DNA from: Fen-1254 sp963769605
Lineage (GTDB): Bacteria; Bacteroidota; Ignavibacteria; UBA10030
Direction of reading: 5' to 3'
Length of the DNA stretch: 64,000 nucleotides
Assembly (NCBI GenBank): GCA_963769605.1
Contig: CAVYML010000009.1
Coordinates: 1,364,001 to 1,428,000 of the forward strand
A program made the translations under genes and the position numbers. The notes beneath the pieces were generated by a model. It had not been told where the DNA came from, did no database searches, and saw only the letters and a program-made list of their open reading frames with translations. Positions 9,695 through 18,820 of this stretch are shown here, one piece after another (the stretch's first letter is position 1; the number at the start of each line of letters is the position of its first letter).

Positions 9695-10182
9695 CGGGAT
9701 TCTGCATTATGATCGAAGGAGTTTGCCGCCTGTTTATCCCCATCAAAATTTTATCTTCATTCCAGTCCGCAACGACAGCAACACCGGACCGTTGCACGGC
9801 GCGCAAAACGAATCACTCTACATGGTCTATAGCGGTGATATCGTCGTTCACGCACCCGAGAGAGTTCTTCCCGCAGCATAACACTCTTTTTTGGTATTGC
9901 CTGCGTATGATAATAATAATATTGTAAACCTATTTCCGATGTGTGCCCTGTCACACGAACATGCTTTTCGAAGGCTTTCAGTAAGATCCCGTCGGCTTTA
10001 ATCTAAGCTCTCCAGTTGCAAAATGCAAGCTTTTTCGACGATGCCGTGTTGCGTTTGTATAGTTGCATCTTTACGGGTACTTTCGTAAAATACCGTCGTA
10101 TTCCATAGATCAATAGGCGCATGGAAAGCAAAAAGTCCCCCGAAAACCCTTCTTCACGGCCGGTTGGGCCGGGAGCTAAAAT
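9695..10182. other. Divergent intergenic region (488 bp)
   Basis: This spacer separates the minus-strand barrel gene from the plus-strand GNAT-like gene. Short open frames cross it but have no ribosome-binding site or recognisable product. The only ordered element seen is the CRP-like palindrome at 9940-9955. Confidence 0.4.
9940..9955. promoter_or_regulatory. CRP/FNR-like palindrome
   Basis: TGTGTGCCCTGTCACA matches the TGTGA-N6-TCACA layout of CRP/FNR-family operators with one mismatch. It sits between two divergent genes. Base matching alone is weak evidence, and no promoter could be placed beside it. Confidence 0.25.
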
Positions 10183-11304
10183 ATGGCAATTCAAATTAAA
10201 GAAGTTACATCACCGCACGAATTAAAAATATTCGCGACATATCCTTATGATTTGTACAAAAAGAACCGCTTCTGGGTTCCCCCTCTGCGCTCCGACGAAT
10301 TGAATTATTTGCGAAAAGAAAAAAACCCGGCTTTCGATTTTTGCGATGCAAAATATTGGCTGGCTATAAAGAACAGAAAAATCGCCGGCCGCATAGCAGG
10401 CATTATCAACAAGCGTTTTAATGAAAAATGGAATGCAAAGGTTGCTCGTTTCGGATGGTTCGATTTCATAGACGATCCTGAAGTTTCCTCCGCACTTTTA
10501 AACGCCGTAGAAGCATGGGCTCGAAAAAACGGCATGGATCATATTCACGGCCCTTTAGGATTTACCGACATGGACGGCGAAGGAACATTAGTCGAAGGAT
10601 TTGAAGAAGTCAGCACGCTGGGATCGATCTATAATTTTCCGTACTACTCCGAACATATTACGCGCGCCGGGTATGTTAAAGATACAGACTGGGTAGAGTT
10701 TGACGTTACGATGCACCCGGAAATTCCGGAAAAAATTAAACGCATCGCCGAAATTGCGCTGGAAAGAAATCATCTGAAAGTTCTTGCAGTGCGGAAAGCG
10801 AAAGAAATGATTCCCTATGCAAAAGAAATTTTTGCAGTGTTGAATTCCGCATATAAAGATTTATACGGTTTCGTCGAGCTTTCGGACAAGCAGGTTGACA
10901 TGTATATCAAACAATATTTCGGCTTTATACTTCCGGAATTCGTTCCCGTTGTACTCGATGCACAAAACAGGGTTGCGGCGTTCGGCATCGCCATGCCTTC
11001 GCTTTCTCATGCAATGCTGAAAAGCAACGGCCGTCTTTTTCCATTCGGAATACTTTATATTTTAAAAGCTCTCAAAAACAACAGAAAAGCCGATTTGTAT
11101 CTTACTGCCGTGCGTCCCGATCTGCAAAACAAGGGAATCAACGCCATACTCATTTATGAGATGCACAAGGCATTCATCAAGCACAATATTCAGAGAGTCG
11201 AAACAAATAGGGAGCTTGAGGATAACGCTAAAATTCAGGCTCAATGGCGATTTTACGATGCACGGCAGCATAAACGCCGGAGATGTTATAAAAAAGAGCT
11301 TTAA
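10183..11304 (+). CDS. GNAT-fold protein, conserved hypothetical
   Basis: This 373-residue protein resembles a conserved family with a GNAT acyltransferase-like fold. Residues 15-95 (YDLYKKNRFWVPPLRSDE to KNRKIAGRIAGIINKRFNE) and 240-373 give the acetyltransferase-like core. LTAVRPDLQNKGINAILIYEM corresponds to the acyl-CoA-binding V/I-x-P-x-x-Q-x-x-G loop, followed by the late segment VETNRELEDNAKIQAQWRFYDARQHKRRRCYKKEL. The substrate is unknown. The ATG at 10183 follows GGGAG at 10171-10175. It stands alone, with no operon partner. Confidence 0.65.
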   Translation: MAIQIKEVTSPHELKIFATYPYDLYKKNRFWVPPLRSDELNYLRKEKNPAFDFCDAKYWLAIKNRKIAGRIAGIINKRFNEKWNAKVARFGWFDFIDDPEVSSALLNAVEAWARKNGMDHIHGPLGFTDMDGEGTLVEGFEEVSTLGSIYNFPYYSEHITRAGYVKDTDWVEFDVTMHPEIPEKIKRIAEIALERNHLKVLAVRKAKEMIPYAKEIFAVLNSAYKDLYGFVELSDKQVDMYIKQYFGFILPEFVPVVLDAQNRVAAFGIAMPSLSHAMLKSNGRLFPFGILYILKALKNNRKADLYLTAVRPDLQNKGINAILIYEMHKAFIKHNIQRVETNRELEDNAKIQAQWRFYDARQHKRRRCYKKEL

Positions 11305-11486
11305 AACAATAATCTTTGGCGCATCGCTTATTGTGCTTTGTTAAGAGCGCTGAAGTTTTCTGTTTTTTTGTTTACTTAGGTGTTTTTGTTCCTTTTTCCA
11401 TTTGCTTTCTATCCTAAAAACTAGTACCTGTTCTCCCGTATTCAACATGTATTAGAAAACTGTTGAAGCAAAGACGGAGGTAGGCA

Positions 11487-11900
11487 ATGAAACTTCGAAA
11501 ACTATTTTTACCGGTGATGTTCATTCTTCCTTTCTTTTCGCAATCCTCTTTTGCTCAGACTGCGGAGTTCTTCTATAACAGCGGAATCGATTGTGCTTCC
11601 CGACAAGATTACAACGGGGCAATCACGAATTTTACAAAAGCAATTGAACTGATTCAAACCGACGCAAAACTCTATAACTACCGCGGTATTTGCAGGTTTA
11701 ATTTACGGGACTTCACAAATGCAATGACGGATTTCAATCAGGCCATTCAATTGAATCCAAATTTTGCCGATGCTTATTATATGCGCGGCATGTGCAGAAT
11801 CGGATTGAAAGACAGGAAAGGCGCCTGTCTGGATTTTCAAAAGGCATCCGATCTCAACCATGCAAACGCAAGGGACGCGCTGGATAAATATTGCAGTTGA
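11487..11900 (+). CDS. Exported tetratricopeptide repeat protein
   Basis: A signal peptide (MKLRKLFLPVMFILPFFSQSSFAQ) precedes three TPR units at about residues 27-60, 61-94 and 95-130, with the usual small/large residue spacing, for example LNPNFADAYYMRGMCRIGLKDRKGACLDFQKA. TPR arrays mediate protein contacts, and the signal places this one in the periplasm. The total length of 137 residues is short, but start (GGAGG before ATG) and stop look natural. It lies alone between two unrelated genes, so the partner is unknown. Confidence 0.8.
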   Translation: MKLRKLFLPVMFILPFFSQSSFAQTAEFFYNSGIDCASRQDYNGAITNFTKAIELIQTDAKLYNYRGICRFNLRDFTNAMTDFNQAIQLNPNFADAYYMRGMCRIGLKDRKGACLDFQKASDLNHANARDALDKYCS

Positions 11901-12081
11901 CAGGCTGATTTAAAAATAAGGATCTTTCCGAAGAATCACATGCCGGGATGACGGTGCTTCCTGTTCATAGTACGGGTAGAATCAACGTTTTGTGACCATT
12001 CACTCCTATTTACTGCTTTGTCAACGGCAGCACCTTGAACCGCAGCACTTTTTTATTCCTCAAAAATCAAACTGCCCCGGA

Positions 12082-12984
12082 TCATTCTAATCGCATTTCC
12101 GTCGTTATAACCGATGCACGATATGCAGCGTACCCTTCGAGGCCGAAGAGAATCAACGCTGCCCATACGATACTGTAACCGATGAACTGCAGAAATGAAA
12201 AAGGTTCGCCGTATACAAAAACGCCGAGTAAAAACTGCAATGTCGGAGAAATATATTGCAGAATGCCGATATGCGACAGTAGTATTTTCTGAGCTGCAGA
12301 AGCAAACATAAGGAGCGGAATCGTGGTCGTCAGGCCTGCGCCTACTAGAAGCACATCCGTTAATTTTCCCGCGTGAAGGAAAATGCCGGCGCCGGAATAA
12401 TCGGAAAACGATAGAAACAAAAGCGCCGGAAGAAGTAAGATACCGGTCTCCATCATTAGGCCATAAAGAGAATTTAACGGCGCTATTTTTTTCACCGCCC
12501 CGTACAATGCAAACGAAAGCGCAAGCACCAGGGCAATCCACGGAACGGAACCGAAAACGACGGCAAGATATACTACGCCTGCAACGGCAAGGACGATGGG
12601 AATCCACTGCCTCTGACGCAGCCGTTCACGGAAGAAAATAACTCCCATCAATACACTCAAAAGCGGATTGATGAAATATCCGAGACTTACTTCCACCATG
12701 TGTCCGGTATTAACCGCCCAGACATAAGTCCCCCAATTTATTCCTATCAGAACCGCGGCCATGAGATACACCTTTATTACATGCGGAGTGAAAGCAGCTT
12801 TCAGGAAAGATCTCCAGCTGCGCAAAACGATGAGAACTGCCAGCAATGCAAAAAAAGACCAGACGATGCGATGACTGAGAAGTTGAACGGAAGGCACATG
12901 ACGAAGCAGCTTCCAGTATACCGGAAGCAATCCCCAGCTTGCATACGCGCCGATTGCGTACCAGATTCCTTTTTTATGATTCAT
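12082..12984 (-). CDS. rarD: EamA-family transporter RarD
   Basis: RarD proteins are ten-helix DMT-superfamily permeases (two EamA halves) in the cytoplasmic membrane, with poorly defined substrates. The family start GIWYAIGAYASWGLLPVYWKLLRHVPSVQLLSHRIVWSFF is clear. A second landmark is INWGTYVWAVNTGHMVEVSLGYFINPLLSVLMG near residue 100, then ILQYISPTLQFLLGVFVYGEPF near residue 240. The length of 300 residues is normal. The gene is monocistronic on the minus strand. Confidence 0.9.
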   Translation of the reverse strand: MNHKKGIWYAIGAYASWGLLPVYWKLLRHVPSVQLLSHRIVWSFFALLAVLIVLRSWRSFLKAAFTPHVIKVYLMAAVLIGINWGTYVWAVNTGHMVEVSLGYFINPLLSVLMGVIFFRERLRQRQWIPIVLAVAGVVYLAVVFGSVPWIALVLALSFALYGAVKKIAPLNSLYGLMMETGILLLPALLFLSFSDYSGAGIFLHAGKLTDVLLVGAGLTTTIPLLMFASAAQKILLSHIGILQYISPTLQFLLGVFVYGEPFSFLQFIGYSIVWAALILFGLEGYAAYRASVITTEMRLE

Positions 12985-13263
12985 TAGATTTCAACTTAAA
13001 AAGAAGCACAATAATTGCCCGATGCGTATCTTGGTTGTTTGACAATTTCAGATGCATGGCCTTCAGCACGAAATAGAATGTTCGATTCCGGTTTTAATAT
13101 ACAGTTTTTCCCCGCTAAGAAACATTTTTATTGTTTCAGAAAAAGCAATTCAAATTGCAGATCCTTATTCAAAATTCCGGAATGCAGAAGGTACGTCGAA
13201 ATTTTACGGAAGGCGTTGCAATCCTCGTCCTTTCCCCTTATTTTTTGTTCCGGAGAGTGATTT
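12985..13263. other. Divergent intergenic region (279 bp)
   Basis: This is the promoter region between rarD (minus) and the metallopeptidase-like gene (plus). I see no RNA gene, repeat or clear operator. GGAGAG just before 13264 is the ribosome-binding site of the plus-strand gene. Confidence 0.35.
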
Positions 13264-14346
13264 ATGAAAATTTTCTTACACCTGATAAAGCCTTTTTTTT
13301 TCATCGTACCTCTGTGCATTTTTCTGATCTCGACACAGGGTCTCGCTCAACCCGATACAAATTTCGATGTTTCATTCATTGTTGATTATAGCGCCGCCGA
13401 GCAGCTTGTCGATTATTTCGACTGGCGCGGGGCGAATCCCGAAGCAGTCGCCGCACTCCCCGGAAACCGGCTTGCTGCTGCGACAAGCATTTTGCTCGCC
13501 CGTACCAATCGTCCGGACGGAGATTTTTTGCAGTCTTTGAAAAATTTCCACAACGGCAGCCAGTATAACAATGATATTTACGGTTTGATGGCGGTCAAAA
13601 AACACATCGGCGAATTGAGAAAACTTCTTGCGGAAGCGAAAAAACATCGTCTCGATTCGCGCGTCGTGGCAACACTTTCCGCATATTTTCCTGCCGACAC
13701 AAAAATATCGGCGTCTTTCCACGTGTATGTGGTTGCTATGGGAAATGAAAAAACGGAAGCGTTCGTTCGGCGTGTTGTTTGGCACAGCAGCGAACCTGTT
13801 TTTGTCGGCGAAAATGACGGGGAGCCGGTAATTATCGTCAATCTCCTGCGCGTCCTGGAAACCGAACCGGCGGTGCAGGGACAATACCTTGAAATGCTCT
13901 CTACACTGGCGCATGAATGTTTTCATGCTACGTATTCCGTTCTTAAACAATCTCTTCCCGATTCGACAAAACCTCATACCCCGTCGGAATATTTACTCGA
14001 CATCGTGCAAAATGAAGGTATAGCGTACTATCTTTCAATGGAAATCCATCGTGTTGGAAGGCCGCTTTCACAGGAATGGTTTACTGAAACATCGCAATCG
14101 CTGGATAATTTGAATAAAGCTCTTAATGAGCTCAACTCCTCGAAACTTACGCCATCCCGCACTCAAGAATTGTTGATGGATGCAAACCTTTCGGGATCGT
14201 TCATGGGAAATTACGGGGCTACCGCCGGCATGCGCATGGCGTACGAAATTGATACGAAACTTGGACGGCAGGCATTAACCGAAACGCTTCTTCACGGATT
14301 CGCTTCTTTTGTTGAATCGTATCAGAAAGCATGCAGGAGAAGATAG
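13264..14346 (+). CDS. Exported putative zinc metallopeptidase-like protein
   Basis: A hydrophobic signal segment (residues 5-29, ending GLAQ) directs export. The middle of the protein has HECFH at residues 217-221, an HExxH metal-binding helix, followed by a glutamate helix NEGIAYY at 250-256. That spacing suits a gluzincin-type zinc site and resembles the DUF5700/DUF2268-like putative peptidases. Helical segments fill the rest. No activity is proven by sequence alone and the substrate is unknown. It has its own upstream region and is followed by a heptamer repeat tract. Confidence 0.6.
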   Translation: MKIFLHLIKPFFFIVPLCIFLISTQGLAQPDTNFDVSFIVDYSAAEQLVDYFDWRGANPEAVAALPGNRLAAATSILLARTNRPDGDFLQSLKNFHNGSQYNNDIYGLMAVKKHIGELRKLLAEAKKHRLDSRVVATLSAYFPADTKISASFHVYVVAMGNEKTEAFVRRVVWHSSEPVFVGENDGEPVIIVNLLRVLETEPAVQGQYLEMLSTLAHECFHATYSVLKQSLPDSTKPHTPSEYLLDIVQNEGIAYYLSMEIHRVGRPLSQEWFTETSQSLDNLNKALNELNSSKLTPSRTQELLMDANLSGSFMGNYGATAGMRMAYEIDTKLGRQALTETLLHGFASFVESYQKACRRR

Positions 14347-14357
14347 TTGTCGGTTTA

Positions 14358-14385
14358 TTAGTTCGTAGTTCTTGGTTCGTAGTTT
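14358..14385. repeat. Heptamer direct repeat, first tract
   Basis: Four tandem seven-base units (TTAGTTC, GTAGTTC, TTGGTTC, GTAGTTT) follow the stop codon of the metallopeptidase-like gene. Similar but irregular GTTC-containing units continue to about 14430. The tract resembles short tandemly repeated repetitive (STRR) DNA. Confidence 0.7.
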
Positions 14386-14454
14386 AGTGTTAATCCGTTT
14401 TTTAGTTCATCGGTTCTTTGGTTCTTAGGTATTTTGATATTCTGTTCGCCCCTT

Positions 14455-14538
14455 CTATCTCCTGTCTTCTGTCTTCTGTCCCCTGCCTCCCATCCCCTGT
14501 CTTCTGTCTCCTGTCTTCTGTCTTCTGGATTCTGCATT
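14455..14538. repeat. Heptamer direct repeat, second tract
   Basis: Twelve consecutive seven-base units on the CTGTCTT theme occupy exactly 84 bases and stop two bases before the stop codon of the aminotransferase. The units vary (CTGTCTT, CTGTCCC, CTGCCTC, CTGGATT, CTGCATT), so this is an ageing array and not an assembly artefact of one exact unit. Confidence 0.8.
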
Positions 14539-14539
14539 C

Positions 14540-15457
14540 TTAATAGACCGGTACGCACCAGAATCGATATTTTTGCAGATTACCATGAACCGCATCAAAG
14601 TAAAGATCCATAATTTTTTGCGTGTTCGGTCCGATGGTTCCGCTGCCAATAGTTCGAAAATCAATTTTTGTAATCGGCACAATTTGTACGCCGCTTCCGA
14701 CAAAGAAAATTTCCTCCGCTAAAAAAAGTTCTGTCCGGTCGATCGAGCGTTCCTGTACCGTCATTCCAAGTTCATCCTGAATTAACTGCAAAACCGTCCG
14801 CCTTGTAATACCTTCAAGTATGTTTTCCGTAATAGGGGGCGTTACAAAAACGCCGTTGCGCATCATAATAATGTTTTCTGCAGAGCCTTCCGAGACATGT
14901 CCGCTTTGATCGAGCACAATTGCTTCGTCGAAACCTGCAAGCTGTGCGTCGGTTTTCGCAAAAGCTGAATTGACATATGCGCCGACCACTTTGCCCCGTG
15001 CGGGAATAATATTGTCGTCCACACGCCGCCAGGAGGAAACTGTTACATGTGCACCCGGGCTTTCGATATATCTGCCGAACGGCACGATTGCAATCGCCAT
15101 CCGCGGCGTCAGGTTATGAAGACGAACACCAATGATTTCATCTCCATAAAACGCAAGCGGGCGTATATACACGGTTTCTTTATATTCCTGTTTGCGAATG
15201 AGATCGAGAGTGAATTGTGTCAGGCTCTCCTTAGTGTACGGAAGCTCCATACGGAGTAATTTACCCGATTCCAGAAATCTCTTGTAATGATCGAGCGGAC
15301 GGAAGACAAACATCTGTTTTTCTTTGTCGTTCCAGTATCCGCGGATGCCGCCGAAAATACCGGTTCCATAGTTTAATCCGTGCGTCATAACGCCGACTTT
15401 TGCTTCCGCATAAGGAAGAATTTTACCATCGAGAAATACATATTCCGGTGTCGTCAT
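14540..15457 (-). CDS. ilvE: Branched-chain amino acid aminotransferase
   Basis: This fold-type IV PLP enzyme moves amino groups between leucine, isoleucine or valine and 2-oxoglutarate. Seen: GLNYGTGIFGGIRGYW near residue 27, the Schiff-base Lys156 in PARGKVVGAYVNS, and GHVSEGSAENIIMMRNG with the conserved Glu. Then come LEGITRRTVLQL and LAEEIFFVGSGVQIVPI. The length is 305 residues. The ATG at 15457 is chosen over an upstream TTG at 15475 because GAAAGGGA lies just before it. The C-terminal 12 residues (LQKYRFWCVPVY) are unlike the family and end beside the heptamer repeats. D-amino-acid or aminodeoxychorismate enzymes are less likely alternatives. Confidence 0.88.
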   Translation of the reverse strand: MTTPEYVFLDGKILPYAEAKVGVMTHGLNYGTGIFGGIRGYWNDKEKQMFVFRPLDHYKRFLESGKLLRMELPYTKESLTQFTLDLIRKQEYKETVYIRPLAFYGDEIIGVRLHNLTPRMAIAIVPFGRYIESPGAHVTVSSWRRVDDNIIPARGKVVGAYVNSAFAKTDAQLAGFDEAIVLDQSGHVSEGSAENIIMMRNGVFVTPPITENILEGITRRTVLQLIQDELGMTVQERSIDRTELFLAEEIFFVGSGVQIVPITKIDFRTIGSGTIGPNTQKIMDLYFDAVHGNLQKYRFWCVPVY

Positions 15458-15624
15458 TTTTTCCCTTTCGTTCAACGAACTGTTCTTTTCTATAAGATAA
15501 AAAAAAACTCGACTAACGCCAGCATTTGTACTATTTCTTTCTTCAATCTTATATACGGCATTTTGTCCGGTTGCTTCTTTTAATAAAATCGTCTAATTTG
15601 CCTCACACGGATAAGGAGTATATT

Positions 15625-16971
15625 ATGGCTAGACCCAATATATCTATCGAAGAGCAAAAAACCCGAGTCTCCGCCCTGCTGCGCCAGGTGGACGAGGATG
15701 TAAGGAAAAAAAATCTCGAGGACGCGCTCGATAAAATACGCAAGGTGTACGAATACGACATCAAGAATATTTATGCCCGCGCCTATGAGGAGCGTATTCT
15801 TATCATGATCCTGGAACGCGACCGCGAGCAGGCCATCCGTGCCGTGGAAAAATCATCGGAAGAACGCGTCAATGCGGAAGTCAAAAAACGTCTCCGTGAC
15901 TTTTACCGCCAGCAGGAACTCAGTTCTGAAAAGCGAAAGCAATCCGAGCAGCAGGAACAAGTTTTAGAAGACCGTGCCCGGAAAGCATCCGTAACCGAAG
16001 CGCGGCAGGAATCTAAAAAAGATATTTCGAAAATTGAAACCGATACGACGCGGCAAATTGAAGAATTAGAGCAGCGTCTTCTTCAACAGATACAGAAACA
16101 GTCTGCCGCAAAAACCGACTTTTCCTCAATTGAAGCCGTGGAAAGTCAACGGAAAAAAATTGAGGATGAAGCATTTTCAAAAATGAAAGATGAGCACCGC
16201 CGGGCACAGGAGCAGCTTGTCCAGCGCATGGATGAAGAGCGCAAAGCCCTTCTCGAACGGGAACATGAAAAAGCAAAACAATCTTATCTTGATGCGTACT
16301 GCTCGTTGATGGCATTGATGATGGAGCTTGCAGTACCGTCGGAATTTCAAGCGCCTCTTTTACAATCTCTTAAAATTTCATTTTCCCTTACGGACGAGGA
16401 ACATGCTGTTGCGGAACGCGATGTCCGCGTCCGTACCTATATTGAAACAATCAGAAGATTGTACCAGCTTCCGCAACAGTCGGAGGAAGATTTTGCACAT
16501 CTGAAAAATCTCCGGAAACTCTTCGGTATTTCGGACGAAGAACATAAGAAGCTCGTCAAACGGGTTAAAAAAGAACTTGGCCTTCCGGACGAAACGGCCG
16601 TCATCCTCATCATCGATGATGATCCCGCGATCCGTAAATTTGTGGAACATGTCTTGCAGCGGACGTACAAAACGGTTCAATCCACGGAAACCGCTGAAGC
16701 AGCAATCTCAGCAATTCAGGCAGCATCGCCATCGCTGGTTTTGTGTGATATCAATCTTGGAATCGGCGTGATGAGCGGATTCACTTTTTGTGAAAAGATA
16801 CGGGCGGGCGAATTAGGCGCTCAACTTAAATCACTTCCGATGATTTTTATGAGCAGCATGGTCGACGAATTTTTTATCAAGAGCGCAAAACAGCTTGGCG
16901 TCAAAGAATTTCTCCCGAAGCCTTTTTCACGAGAATCGTTAGAGGCTGTTGTGAAAAACACGCTCGAGTAG
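15625..16971 (+). CDS. Coiled-coil protein with C-terminal response-regulator receiver domain
   Basis: The ATG at 15625 follows AAGGAG at 15613-15618 and gives 448 residues. Residues 1-60 form a short helical domain. About 75-215 is a highly charged coiled coil rich in Glu, Gln, Lys and Arg. About 220-315 is helical, and 325-446 is a receiver (CheY-like) domain with the acidic pocket IIDDDP, the phospho-acceptor Asp in LVLCDINLG and the Lys in EFLPKPFS. A receiver at the C-terminus after a coiled coil implies that phosphorylation changes assembly or partner binding and not DNA binding. The kinase is not in the window. An intrinsic terminator overlaps its last codons. Confidence 0.75.
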   Translation: MARPNISIEEQKTRVSALLRQVDEDVRKKNLEDALDKIRKVYEYDIKNIYARAYEERILIMILERDREQAIRAVEKSSEERVNAEVKKRLRDFYRQQELSSEKRKQSEQQEQVLEDRARKASVTEARQESKKDISKIETDTTRQIEELEQRLLQQIQKQSAAKTDFSSIEAVESQRKKIEDEAFSKMKDEHRRAQEQLVQRMDEERKALLEREHEKAKQSYLDAYCSLMALMMELAVPSEFQAPLLQSLKISFSLTDEEHAVAERDVRVRTYIETIRRLYQLPQQSEEDFAHLKNLRKLFGISDEEHKKLVKRVKKELGLPDETAVILIIDDDPAIRKFVEHVLQRTYKTVQSTETAEAAISAIQAASPSLVLCDINLGIGVMSGFTFCEKIRAGELGAQLKSLPMIFMSSMVDEFFIKSAKQLGVKEFLPKPFSRESLEAVVKNTLE

Positions 16972-16981
16972 CGTGTTTTTA
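16954..16981 (+). terminator. Intrinsic terminator overlapping a stop codon
   Basis: AAAAACACGCT (16954-16964) pairs perfectly with AGCGTGTTTTT (16970-16980) around the loop CGAGT. The TAG of the receiver protein (16969-16971) lies within the hairpin. It should separate this gene from the glycosyltransferase gene at 16988. Confidence 0.7.
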
Positions 16982-16987
16982 TATTCC

Positions 16988-18820
16988 ATGAATATTCTTC
17001 ACATCCTTTCACAATTTGAAGTTACAGGCGCTGAAGTGTACGCCGTAACGCTTGCCTCCGAACAACAAATGCAGGGACATAACGTCCTTTTAGTTTCAGA
17101 TACGCTCCATGTCCCCTTTCCAGGTAAATATATACAACAATCGATCGGAAACCGTTCATACCGCCAGCGATGGAAAAATATCCAATTTCTCATTCGTTTA
17201 ATCCGAAAAAACAATATCCATGTCGTGCATGCACATTCTCGTGCTGCGAGCTGGGTCTGCTTTTTTGCCACACGTTTCACTAAAACTGTCTTTATATCAA
17301 CCGTTCACGGCCGCCAGCACCTCCATTTCAGCAGCACAAGATGGAACGTGTACGGAAAACATGTCATTGCAATCAGCGAAACACTCAAGGATCACCTTGT
17401 CGAAGAACTCGGCCTGAATCAAAATTACGTTTCTCAAATCGGGAACGGCTTTAATGTAGAATCATGGCTGGAGCGCCCCCGAATGCAATCGAAGCAGGAA
17501 CTTTTTAAGGTTCCCGATTCCGCACGTGTCCTTCTTCTCGTCGGCCGTCTCTCCGGGCCGAAGGGAGACATTGTAAGATTTTTTCTCAAAGAGGTTTTTC
17601 CGCATCTCGTACAACAAACAAACGCTTCAGTGTTTATCATCAGCGGCATTCATGTACCGGACGATATTTCTTCTTTGATTCATGATACGCAGCAAACCTT
17701 CGGCCGTGAGCGCATAAGGTTGATAGAATTCCAGAAAGACCTTTTTCCTTATCTATCGGCAGCTGATATTGTGGTCGGCGCCGGACGTTGTGCAATGGAG
17801 GCCATTATTCTCGGAAAACCGACGGTGGCTTTCGGTGAAAGCACGTATGAGGGATTAATCACGGAAGAAAATTTCCACCGGTTGAGTGGAACAAATTTCG
17901 GCGATACCGGCCATTATCATTCTTTGGACAAAGATTTAATTGTACGCGATTTCGTAACCCTTTTTCAAAAGCCCATTCCGGAAAACGCAGGCGCGGGAGT
18001 TCAACATCTCGCGCTTAAGATGTTCAACATACGGAATATAGAAAAGGAAGTTTTTGAAATCTATAAAACTGGGCGCGCGCGTCTTTTTGGTCCCGCATCT
18101 TTTCCGATTTTGATGTATCACCGCGTCGTCCCTGAGCCTCCTGCCCGTTCTAAACACGGCCTCTGGATTACTGCATCCAGCTTCGAAAGGCAGTTGATCT
18201 CCCTCCGGCACCGGGGATATTCGCCTATTACCTTTGAGCAGTACCAGGATTTTCTCATCGGAAAAACACAGTTTCCGCGGAAACCGGTGATTCTGACCTT
18301 CGACGACGGTTATCGTGATAATTTTACTCATGCATTTCCTCTGCTAAAAAAATTCAAGTTTTCTGCCGTGGTTTTTCTTGTCACAAACCGGCAGAAGCGT
18401 ACGAACTTTTGGGATGCGGATGAACCGCAAGAGCAACTGATGAATGATACCGAGATACGGGAAATGTCTGCAGCCGGAATAGAATTCGGATCGCATACGG
18501 TCAGCCACACCGACCTGACCCGCTGCCCAGCGGCAGAACTTCGACGTGAGCTTTCGGATTCAAAGAAAGCGTTGGAAGAGCTTCTTGGAAAAAGCATTAT
18601 TTCACTTGCCTATCCATACGGCAGTGTGAGTGAAACAGTCAGGGACGCAGCCGCCAAGACAGGATACTCTTTCGCTCTTGCTTCGGACAGCGGTCCTATC
18701 GTTTTATATGATGATTTTTACGAAATTCGGCGTTCTCAGGTTTTTCCGTGGACGGGTACGTTCGGGTTCTGGAAAAAAACTCAATTCTGGTATCTGCGCT
18801 ACAAGCGGAAAAAATTGTAA
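16988..18820 (+). CDS. Glycosyltransferase-polysaccharide deacetylase fusion
   Basis: The N-terminal half (about 1-360) is a GT-B glycosyltransferase of the GT4 type: MNILHILSQFEVTGAEVYAV, VVHAHSRAAS, STVHGRQ, then VLLLVGRLSGPKGD and VVGAGRCAMEAIILGKPTVAF with the donor-binding Glu. The C-terminal half (about 375-605) is a NodB-type carbohydrate esterase 4 domain: ILMYHRVV, LTFDDGYRDN (catalytic and metal Asp), FGSHTVSHTDLTRC (metal His pair) and LAYPYG. One protein could thus add a sugar and deacetylate N-acetylhexosamine in a surface polysaccharide. The ATG at 16988 is preferred to GTG 16973, which lies inside the terminator hairpin. Confidence 0.85.
   Translation: MNILHILSQFEVTGAEVYAVTLASEQQMQGHNVLLVSDTLHVPFPGKYIQQSIGNRSYRQRWKNIQFLIRLIRKNNIHVVHAHSRAASWVCFFATRFTKTVFISTVHGRQHLHFSSTRWNVYGKHVIAISETLKDHLVEELGLNQNYVSQIGNGFNVESWLERPRMQSKQELFKVPDSARVLLLVGRLSGPKGDIVRFFLKEVFPHLVQQTNASVFIISGIHVPDDISSLIHDTQQTFGRERIRLIEFQKDLFPYLSAADIVVGAGRCAMEAIILGKPTVAFGESTYEGLITEENFHRLSGTNFGDTGHYHSLDKDLIVRDFVTLFQKPIPENAGAGVQHLALKMFNIRNIEKEVFEIYKTGRARLFGPASFPILMYHRVVPEPPARSKHGLWITASSFERQLISLRHRGYSPITFEQYQDFLIGKTQFPRKPVILTFDDGYRDNFTHAFPLLKKFKFSAVVFLVTNRQKRTNFWDADEPQEQLMNDTEIREMSAAGIEFGSHTVSHTDLTRCPAAELRRELSDSKKALEELLGKSIISLAYPYGSVSETVRDAAAKTGYSFALASDSGPIVLYDDFYEIRRSQVFPWTGTFGFWKKTQFWYLRYKRKKL

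Noticed and set aside
9618..9927. Two overlapping plus-strand frames of 72-87 residues
   Set aside because: They partly overlap the barrel gene antisense, lack ribosome-binding sites and show no protein-like pattern.
14455..14538. Possible CRISPR-like array
   Set aside because: The units are seven-base tandem repeats without spacers.
15475..15475. TTG start for IlvE
   Set aside because: The GAAAGGGA ribosome-binding site lies downstream of it and fits the ATG at 15457.
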